Assembly (NCBI GenBank): GCA_007694145.1
Contig: RECF01000055.1
Span: 1 to 61,433, forward strand
DNA length: 61,433 bases
Source: Acholeplasmatales bacterium
GTDB lineage: Bacteria > Bacillota_I > Bacilli_A > Izemoplasmatales > Izemoplasmataceae
Reading direction: 5' to 3'
Positions within the stretch are counted from its first letter, which is position 1. Each line of letters opens with the position of its first letter. The notes under the pieces are model-generated. The model ran no database searches. It was given only the letters and a program-made list of their open reading frames with translations, and had not been told where the DNA came from. Shown here piece by piece: positions 51,372 through 58,125 of this stretch. A program made the position numbers and the translations under genes.

Positions 51372-52057
51372 AGACCGTCTTTGAACTGGCACTGCTTAGA
51401 GCTTTTCGGCAGAAGTTGACCATTGCGTTGATGGGCGTGTTTCCGCTTGTGCTTATTTTCTTGCCGCAACCAGCCGGCATGACGACACCTGCGCTCAGTT
51501 ATGGTATCTTTGGCTTGGTGATGTTATTTTCTGCATTTCTCCTCAGCAAGCAACTGATCGAGGACCGCCAGTATCGCACCATCGTCCGCATTGCAGCGGC
51601 TCCGATTTCCCATCGCGCCTACTTGCTCGGTCACCTGCTTGCTTATGGTGTGTTGATGGGGGTGCAGTTGAGTGTGTTTTGGGTGTTGTCTCTATTCCGC
51701 TGGGACGCGCCGACAACATTTTATCTCTATGGTTACCTGACACTCGTCGTCTTTGCGGTGACGGCCATCAGCTTTTGCTTGTTCTGGCATGCGATGTTTC
51801 GCACCTATGCGACCTCAATCTCCATCTTCAGCATCGTCGCCAATCTGATGGCTGTAGTCGGTGGCATGAGCTTTCCACTTCAGTTTCTTCCCGACAGGTT
51901 GCGCCAGGTGGCCATCGTCTTGCCGACTTACTGGTATGCGTATGCGCTTGAACTGCTTGGTGAGGGGGCATCGCTGACATTTGGTCTCAGCTTGATGATT
52001 CTGCTTGGATTTGCTATAATATTCGTAACGATCGGTTCAAAAAGGAGATTCGCCTGA
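51368..52057 (+). CDS. ABC-2 type permease, LnrN-like
   Basis: The 229-residue protein has about six hydrophobic segments, the cytosolic coupling region QLIEDRQYRTIVRIAAAPIS and the late conserved GGMSFPLQFLPDRLRQVAIVLPTYWYAYAL. It is the second membrane subunit of the exporter. Its start overlaps the previous gene (ATGA) and its stop overlaps the kinase start (TGATG). The cargo is probably an amphiphilic or peptide antibiotic. Confidence 0.88.
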   Translation: MKTVFELALLRAFRQKLTIALMGVFPLVLIFLPQPAGMTTPALSYGIFGLVMLFSAFLLSKQLIEDRQYRTIVRIAAAPISHRAYLLGHLLAYGVLMGVQLSVFWVLSLFRWDAPTTFYLYGYLTLVVFAVTAISFCLFWHAMFRTYATSISIFSIVANLMAVVGGMSFPLQFLPDRLRQVAIVLPTYWYAYALELLGEGASLTFGLSLMILLGFAIIFVTIGSKRRFA

Positions 52058-53136
52058 TGACCAAGCGGCTCAGCCCCGGGCTCGTCTTGTACGGCCTGAT
52101 TGCGATTTTGTATAGCTTGATGCTCATAGAAATCAAACCGCAGGACCCTGCGGTTTTTTTCCTTTGGCTGATGTCGCTATGGGTGGTGATTGTCCGGTTG
52201 CGCTTTAATTTGATTGCACGCTGGTATGGACTTGATCTTTTAGCGTATGCCATCTTGTTGGTATGCTTCGATGTGGCGCTTTATCTCGTCGTGCCAAGCC
52301 TCGTCCTTTTCCTGAGTGCTGGGAAGACTTGGCCGGTCGGGGTTTTTGCGCTTTCGTGGTTCATCGTTTCCCCTCGGACGGACAGCTTGTTGTTTTTTGG
52401 GGTGGCGGGTTTGTTGGGGGGTGGGGTGTTGTTCATCTGGCAGCGTGATGTCAATGCCATGCGGCACGAGCAGGACAGTTTGCGGGAGAAAGTGTACCGG
52501 CTCGAACAAGAACGTGCACTCATTCTCAAGGAACAAGAAACACTCTCACGCGTGAGTGTTCTTGCTGAACGTGACCGGATTGCGCAAAAGCTTCATGATG
52601 ATCTTGGCCACCAGCTGACTGGGGCATTGATGGCGTTAAGAGCGTATGTTGCCGACAGGCCCGATGCGCAGGAACATGGGTCGTTCGCCGGACTGAACAA
52701 CCGTCTAGAAGGGGCGGTGGACAGCTTGAAAGCGACCGTGCATGCGACAAAACCTGATGAGGCGGTCGGTCTTGAACGCTTCAAGACGCTCATTGAAAGC
52801 TTTGAGGCCGTTCCTACAAAGTATGCGCAATCTGGGGACGTATCGGTACTTTGTGTCACGCACTGGCACGTGTTGCTTGGGGTGTTGCAAGAAAGTCTGA
52901 CCAATGTGCTCAAGCATGCCGATGCTACGCAGATTGACATCGACCTCACCGTGACCCAACAAATCATCCGTCTCACTGTGAAAAACGACCGTCCCCGCAT
53001 CAATCGCTCGAAGCACGGGGTTGGACTCATCTACATGCGAAGACGACTTGAAGCCTTAGGCGGGGCGTTGAACATCCAACAAGACATCACCTTCACGGTG
53101 CGTGCCTTGTTGCCTATTGAACTGGAGGTGGTATGA
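52057..53136 (+). CDS. Sensor histidine kinase, LnrJ/LiaS-like
   Basis: The 359-residue kinase has four or five membrane helices with almost no outer domain (residues about 5-130). This intramembrane-sensing layout is common in kinases that detect membrane-active antibiotics. A coiled linker leads to the HisKA_3 domain, with phosphorylated His180 in ERDRIAQKLHDDLGHQLTGA. The ATPase domain has QESLTNVLKHADATQIDIDL and GVGLIYMRRRLEALGG. It is translationally coupled to the permease and lies 1 base before the response regulator. Confidence 0.93.
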   Translation: MTKRLSPGLVLYGLIAILYSLMLIEIKPQDPAVFFLWLMSLWVVIVRLRFNLIARWYGLDLLAYAILLVCFDVALYLVVPSLVLFLSAGKTWPVGVFALSWFIVSPRTDSLLFFGVAGLLGGGVLFIWQRDVNAMRHEQDSLREKVYRLEQERALILKEQETLSRVSVLAERDRIAQKLHDDLGHQLTGALMALRAYVADRPDAQEHGSFAGLNNRLEGAVDSLKATVHATKPDEAVGLERFKTLIESFEAVPTKYAQSGDVSVLCVTHWHVLLGVLQESLTNVLKHADATQIDIDLTVTQQIIRLTVKNDRPRINRSKHGVGLIYMRRRLEALGGALNIQQDITFTVRALLPIELEVV

Positions 53137-53137
53137 C

Positions 53138-53755
53138 ATGCGATTGTTATTGGTTGATGATGACGCTTTGATTACAGAAAGCTTGGCGATCATCTTGTCG
53201 AAAGAACCGGATTTTGAGGTGATTGGAACGTGTGTAAACGGCGCGGAGGCGGTGGCTTTTGTGAAGGATAAGCCGGTCGATTTGATTTTGATGGACATCC
53301 GCATGCCCGTGATGGACGGTATTGAGGCGTGTGCGAAAATCAAGTCATCGCATCCCGATGTCAAGGTCGTGATGTTGACGACTTTTCGCGACTTTCGTCA
53401 TGTGCACCAAGCACTACATGCCGGAGCGAGTGGCTATGTACTCAAAAGTGACAGCGTCAAGGAACAAATCGAGACCATCAAGCATGCCGCATCAGGCAAG
53501 GCCGTCATCAGCACCGAAGCGCTTGAGGCCTTCACCCGGACAAAAAGCGATGACCTGCTTACCGCACGAGAAAACAGCTGCATGGAACTGATTGCCCACG
53601 GCTATGCCAACAAAGAAATCGCCGCAAGGCTTTATATTGGTGAAGGTACGGTTCGCAATGTCATCAGTACGATTTTAGACAAGCTCCATCTGCGTGACCG
53701 CACGCAAATCGCCATCTATTACTGGCAAAGTGAAGCATCCAAAAACACATTCTGA
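53138..53755 (+). CDS. Response regulator, NarL/LuxR family, LnrK/LiaR-like
   Basis: The 205-residue protein has a receiver domain (about 1-115) with acidic pocket DDD (7-9), phosphorylation site Asp53 in LILMDIRMP and Lys in LKSD. A LuxR helix-turn-helix follows (about 138-200) with LTARENSCMELIAHGYANKE and TVRNVISTILDKLHL. GGAGGTGG precedes the ATG at 53138. It should bind the palindrome before the exporter operon. The longer frame to 53102 lies in the kinase gene and is rejected. Confidence 0.93.
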   Translation: MRLLLVDDDALITESLAIILSKEPDFEVIGTCVNGAEAVAFVKDKPVDLILMDIRMPVMDGIEACAKIKSSHPDVKVVMLTTFRDFRHVHQALHAGASGYVLKSDSVKEQIETIKHAASGKAVISTEALEAFTRTKSDDLLTARENSCMELIAHGYANKEIAARLYIGEGTVRNVISTILDKLHLRDRTQIAIYYWQSEASKNTF

Positions 53756-53803
53756 CCGGCTCATCTTGACACAATACGATGCACCCCCAAGGAGGCTATA
53801 CAC

Positions 53804-54700
53804 ATGGATTTACACACAACTGTCAAAGCATGGCTCATGAACAAGGGACGACAACTTGAAATCGCCCGTTATGCTTACACGTTTTTATCAGGATCCGCTG
53901 AAGATGTTATCCAAGCACTCAAAGCATATCAAAATGACGACGGTGGCTTTGCCCATGGCCTCGAACCGGATTTTTGGACACCAGAAAGTAATCCCATCGA
54001 CACCTGGACCGCCATCAACGTCATGCGCAGTTTGGCGTTGCCATCCAATCATCCGCTTATCCAATCAACCCTTGCATACTTACGAAACACACCCCACAAG
54101 GATAAAGGACAGTATTACTTCCGGATTCAAGACAACAACAACCACCCCCACGCCCCGTGGTGGCACTACACCGAAGCCTCAAAAATCGAATCGTATAATC
54201 CATCCGCCTCCTTGTATGGTTTCATCTTGAAACATGAACCAAGTGACTCGGACTTTTACCTTGAAACCATCGAAGCTTTTGAAGCGATGCTTTCCGTGTT
54301 TATGGCTGACTTTGATATCGAGATGCATGCGTTACGTTGCTTAATCGAACTGCTTGCGGACCTTGAAGACACGTTCGACTTGAGCGCAGTCAGACAAAAG
54401 CTTGAAGCGGCGGTCGTCAAGACCGTCGAACACGACTCAAGCCGCTGGTTCACAGATTACTGCGCTAGACCCTCGCAACTCATCGAGAGTCCGAAAACAC
54501 CCGGCTATGGTCCATTGCGATATTGGGTAGATTTGGAACTTGAACATATGAGGACACGCCAAAACTCAGCTGGCGTCTGGGACTTGACGTGGTCGTGGGA
54601 AGACAGGGATCCGGAAGCCTTTAAAAAAGCTGAAAAAGCTTGGCAAAGTATCATCGCCTATGATACCCTCGTCCGCTTTGAGCGCTTCAAGTCATCTTGA
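53804..54700 (+). CDS. Alpha/alpha-toroid protein (terpene-cyclase-like fold), unknown
   Basis: The 298-residue protein has the QNDDGGFAHGLEPD motif (near residue 42), as in a poorly described family with a prenyltransferase/squalene-cyclase-like helical fold. Later elements are WTAINVMRSL, WWHYTEASKIESYNPSASLY and NSAGVWDLTWSW. No catalytic DxDD motif is present, so cyclase activity is not supported. AAGGAGG precedes the ATG. It lies 48 bases after the response regulator and may belong to the same operon. Confidence 0.6.
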   Translation: MDLHTTVKAWLMNKGRQLEIARYAYTFLSGSAEDVIQALKAYQNDDGGFAHGLEPDFWTPESNPIDTWTAINVMRSLALPSNHPLIQSTLAYLRNTPHKDKGQYYFRIQDNNNHPHAPWWHYTEASKIESYNPSASLYGFILKHEPSDSDFYLETIEAFEAMLSVFMADFDIEMHALRCLIELLADLEDTFDLSAVRQKLEAAVVKTVEHDSSRWFTDYCARPSQLIESPKTPGYGPLRYWVDLELEHMRTRQNSAGVWDLTWSWEDRDPEAFKKAEKAWQSIIAYDTLVRFERFKSS

Positions 54701-54756
54701 GTTTTACAGGTCAGTAAAAAAACACCATCGAGACTTGTGCTCAGCTTTCTTCTTCA

Positions 54757-54784
54757 AACATCGCTGGTTATGGCGATGTTTTTT
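54757..54784 (+). terminator. Intrinsic terminator
   Basis: AACATCGC and GCGATGTT form an 8-bp stem followed by six T, after the alpha/alpha-toroid gene. Confidence 0.85.
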
Positions 54785-54786
54785 AA

Positions 54787-54827
54787 CATGAAAAAAGCGC
54801 TTCTTCAAGGGGCGGAAGAAGCGCTAT
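54787..54827 (-). terminator. Intrinsic terminator of the secreted-protein operon
   Basis: On the minus strand AGCGCTTCTTC pairs with GAAGAAGCGCT, followed by six T. It lies just after the last gene of the operon. Confidence 0.88.
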
Positions 54828-54845
54828 GAATGGATAACCGTTAAT

Positions 54846-56792
54846 CTATGGGCCGCTGCCAGGTAAGTTGCGTCCAGTTACGGCAGGGGCCAACGCGCCT
54901 TCAAGACGGACTTCAATAATTTGATTCGTACCAGAATAGATTTCGTCATTGTCATAGAAAATCTTAATGTCGTACTGGAAGAGATTGATGAAATCCAGAA
55001 AGAAGAAACTGTTATCGGTAATCACATAGTTGAAATCAAAGCGATATGAGCCATCCGCATTACGCGCGGTTGTGATGTTGATGCCTTGTGCATCACTGAG
55101 TGAGTAACCGAAGTTGACGAAAGAGAAGACGTAATCTTCTCGGGGATCCGCAAGGTCAAGCACATCGTTGACACTGTGAAGGAAGTCAATGTTAGAAATA
55201 CCCGATAGGCTGTCGGCGTTGATGGCTGCCGGGATGTAGCTGAACTCAAGTTTTTGGACAGCCTTGAAACCGTTGGTGCTTGAAATGACCGCAAAGATGA
55301 AATAATCAGGTGTCTCCACAGCCGCATCAACGACGATAAACTGCCCAGTCTCACTGTCTTCTCGGACCGCTGTCAAAGCTTCTTTGAAATCAAGTTGTGA
55401 TGTGACGTTTGCGCCGCCCCAGTCCTCATAGGTGTGCTGACCGCCTTCTCTATAAGCGCCAGTGTTGATATCAAATCCGCTCGCAAACCCCATCGACCCG
55501 GCTTGGGAGAATGCACCACGTGCTTCACCAAGAGCCGTGTTGTCTCCTGAAGGACGGACATACAATAAGATAGATCGATTATAGTTCAGAGGATTGAACG
55601 TCGACCCAATAGCTGGAATAGTAAAGTTTTGACGTGGTTCACGGATCACGATGTCGTTATTGTCCCAGCCGATGAATCCGACAAGGTCGATATTTTCGCG
55701 GTTATAGAAGGATTCAACACCATTGGTGACACTTTTGATGGGATTGTTATCAGCGACCATTTGGTCATACAAAAAGACGGTTTCATTGGTGGAAGGGTTG
55801 GTAATTTGCATAGTCGAGAGCGAAAAAGTGTTGTTGTAAGGCGGTGTTGTGCCTCTTGGTGTGCCAGGGCCAGGAATCGCTAAATCAATGTTATAAGGTG
55901 GATTTGGACTGGGATTACCCGTGTTGAGTACTTGATTGAGACTCAGACCACCCGAGCCACTGACTATCCAGTTGCTGTATGCGGACCGCGCTTGCATCAA
56001 TGCGTTGTAGGAAGAAATGGCATCGATGGCGAAGTCATAAGCCTGTTCGCGCGGCCCACCAGCGATGTTGCCGCCATCGGCTTCATTGAAACCAATCAAG
56101 CCATACTGCGAACGGTTGGCGAAGTTGTTCATCAAACTCTGGATTTCCGGTGCAATCACAAAGACAAAGTCAAGTTCCGCAAACTCAGAAAGATAACCTA
56201 CGATGTACCCGGTTGCGAGGTTGATATGTCCATCATTACGCTCAGTGAACCCTGAGGAATCAATCAAGCTGTCAGGGTGACTCAAAATCGTTGGTGCCTC
56301 TAGAAACAAATCATAAATCTTAGCATCTGGACCCACAAAGCCGAACGTGCCGACATCTTGGAAGCCATAGCCGTTTACGGTATAACCTTTCAAAACGGAA
56401 GTGTGTCCGTCAAATTGTCCGTTGAACGGATGGGTTTCGGTACCGATTGGCTGGATGGTCCGAAAAACATCGATGACATTGGGTGCATTGAAGTCTATTT
56501 CAACACGGTTACCGTTACAGTCCGATACTTTGAAGTGATAGATGTCGTCATCAAAGATACCGAGGTTTTGCAAAAACGAGAGGTTAAAGAAATGAACAGC
56601 CCGATCAATATGGAAAGGGAACTCTGCCGACCCATCGCCACAGGCAAAATAGGCATTTCGGGTTTTGCCGATTACATCACTTGGGATGCGTGTCGACTGA
56701 TCGATCCAGGCGAATGTTGTGACACCAAATGCCATTAAGAGGGCCAAAAACGAGACAATCAAGTTGATTCGTTTGATTTTAGTAAACTTCAT
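54846..56792 (-). CDS. Secreted protein with TasA/SipW-style N-terminus and GLUG-like region
   Basis: The 648-residue protein starts MKFTKIKRINLIVSFLALLM with a following GVTTFAWI, like the class of signal peptides cut by SipW-type signal peptidases (hydrophobic core, then FAW/FAF). Residues about 95-165 resemble the entry of a GLUG beta-helix (HPFNGQFDGHTSVLKG, VGTFGFVG). The rest, Asn- and Ser-rich, is not recognised, and a Gly-Pro rich spacer lies near residues 300-325. There is no LPXTG. It overlaps the upstream gene by 4 bases and could be the second part of a surface fibre or coat. Confidence 0.6.
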   Translation of the reverse strand: MKFTKIKRINLIVSFLALLMAFGVTTFAWIDQSTRIPSDVIGKTRNAYFACGDGSAEFPFHIDRAVHFFNLSFLQNLGIFDDDIYHFKVSDCNGNRVEIDFNAPNVIDVFRTIQPIGTETHPFNGQFDGHTSVLKGYTVNGYGFQDVGTFGFVGPDAKIYDLFLEAPTILSHPDSLIDSSGFTERNDGHINLATGYIVGYLSEFAELDFVFVIAPEIQSLMNNFANRSQYGLIGFNEADGGNIAGGPREQAYDFAIDAISSYNALMQARSAYSNWIVSGSGGLSLNQVLNTGNPSPNPPYNIDLAIPGPGTPRGTTPPYNNTFSLSTMQITNPSTNETVFLYDQMVADNNPIKSVTNGVESFYNRENIDLVGFIGWDNNDIVIREPRQNFTIPAIGSTFNPLNYNRSILLYVRPSGDNTALGEARGAFSQAGSMGFASGFDINTGAYREGGQHTYEDWGGANVTSQLDFKEALTAVREDSETGQFIVVDAAVETPDYFIFAVISSTNGFKAVQKLEFSYIPAAINADSLSGISNIDFLHSVNDVLDLADPREDYVFSFVNFGYSLSDAQGINITTARNADGSYRFDFNYVITDNSFFFLDFINLFQYDIKIFYDNDEIYSGTNQIIEVRLEGALAPAVTGRNLPGSGP

Positions 56793-57637
56793 GGTGTGTC
56801 ACCACCTTTGCGAAGCAAAAAACCAATATCTTGAAAAAACAGGACCGAATCCTGAATTTGGGGTCCGCCATCAGGGTCAAGATCACTGAAGAAGGTGTCT
56901 TCGATCTTTTCTTCGAAATAGGAAAAGTTGAAGTAGAGCGTGACACCACTTTGCGACATGGCGAACTCCGGAAAATCGATACTGGGTGCATAGGTGTCGT
57001 TGTCGCCGTAGAAACTGACACGTTCATAAATCAAAGCTTCGCTTGCATCCCGACTGTCAAAGAGATCCGTTAATGTTTGATAAAGGTTTTCTCCCTCTTC
57101 ACGATCGCGGTAGTCTTCGCTCATCAGCATTTGCAAGTAGGCAAAAAAACTGAAGTATTCAGGATTCTCTGGGGCAAACTCATTCACAGCCTCAGCCGCG
57201 AAAGCGGGATTGGCGATGGTGGACAAACGGGCATTACCGGTATCTTCTGCACCGAACTCGAGATAGATTTCGATGATGATATTGTTGAAGAGGTTGGCGA
57301 TTGGAATGAGCGGATCATACTGATTCATGATGATGCCGCTGAAGTCGAACTCGGCCTCGTCAAAATCCTCATATTCTGGTAACACCCACGGGTCTGTTTC
57401 GGATGTGGGGTCGAAGACGAACAAGGTGCCAGTTTCTGAGTCACGCCGATACACCGCATCGACGGTATAGTAATGAATTTCAAAATAACTGACAAGGCCA
57501 GTGGACTGTACGGTAAGCGACAAAGGTTGAACGGTGTTGACCGGGGTGAGTGTAAACCAGGCAAACGACACCATAATCAGGACGAACACAGAAAAAAACA
57601 TACTGAAAAGCGACATGATGAACTTGCTTTTTTCCAT
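56789..57637 (-). CDS. TasA-like secreted protein, first gene of the surface operon
   Basis: The 282-residue protein begins MEKSKFIMSLFSMFFSVFVL and continues with MVSFAWFTLTPVNTVQPLSL, the pattern of TasA/CalY fibre subunits (hydrophobic core, FAWF, Thr-Val rich start of the mature chain). The remainder is acidic with many aromatic residues and mostly beta strand, with VYRRDSETGTLFVFDPTSE and SGVTLYFNFSYFEEKI. No SipW protease or sortase is in the window. AAGGAGG precedes the ATG; the frame to 57682 is rejected. Fibre formation is a hypothesis. Confidence 0.58.
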   Translation of the reverse strand: MEKSKFIMSLFSMFFSVFVLIMVSFAWFTLTPVNTVQPLSLTVQSTGLVSYFEIHYYTVDAVYRRDSETGTLFVFDPTSETDPWVLPEYEDFDEAEFDFSGIIMNQYDPLIPIANLFNNIIIEIYLEFGAEDTGNARLSTIANPAFAAEAVNEFAPENPEYFSFFAYLQMLMSEDYRDREEGENLYQTLTDLFDSRDASEALIYERVSFYGDNDTYAPSIDFPEFAMSQSGVTLYFNFSYFEEKIEDTFFSDLDPDGGPQIQDSVLFFQDIGFLLRKGGDTP

Positions 57638-57744
57638 GATAAACCTCCTTTTTTTGATGTTATTTTTGCCTAGGTCAAACAAAAAAACCAGTCAACATGG
57701 TTTTTGTGATCGTTTTCTAGAGCCACATATGGTTGTATAGGCAC

Positions 57745-57773
57745 ATTATACCATGACGGACACTATCGGTCAA
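57745..57773 (-). promoter_or_regulatory. Promoter of the TasA-like operon
   Basis: On the minus strand TTGACC (57773-57768), 17 bases and TATAAT (57750-57745) form a near-consensus promoter 107 bases before the ATG. Confidence 0.8.
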
Positions 57774-57790
57774 CTTATGCGCCTTGTATC

Positions 57791-57825
57791 TTAAAGGCTA
57801 TATTAGGAACCTTTTAGGCAATATT
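57791..57825 (-). repeat. Two 14-bp direct repeats upstream of the TasA-like promoter
   Basis: TTAAAGGCTATATT (57791-57804) and TTTTAGGCAATATT (57812-57825) match at 11 of 14 positions and are 21 bases apart, two helical turns. They end 17 bases upstream of the -35 box, where an activator often binds. Confidence 0.45.
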
Positions 57826-57950
57826 TTGCAGTTATATTGACTAATAATTACAAAGTGGTCAACGGTTGTTAACGTGGTTGTGTTACAATCTGTTAGATGC
57901 ACAAGTGGGCCCGTTCTTTGACGCGGGTATACGTGACTCGAGATGTTTTC

Positions 57951-57979
57951 TTGTCATACAGCCTAGAAGATGATACAAT
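57951..57979 (+). promoter_or_regulatory. Promoter of the GGDEF/HD-GYP gene
   Basis: TTGTCA (57951-57956), 17 bases and TACAAT (57974-57979) lie 146 bases before the first ATG, leaving a long leader with no recognisable riboswitch. Confidence 0.6.
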
Positions 57980-58125
57980 GATGAGGGCTAGATGATAAGG
58001 GTTTTGGCGATATCTAGGTGTCGCATTAAGGCAGGGTATGGTGACTAAGCACAGCAGCGCGATTTTTTGTCGCGCGTCGGTTGATATCATAATAGGATTG
58101 TGCATCACTGTCATTTAAGGAGAAA

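Noticed and set aside
57980-58125. Riboswitch for c-di-GMP before the GGDEF gene
   Set aside because: The conserved blocks of the c-di-GMP aptamers are not present in the leader.
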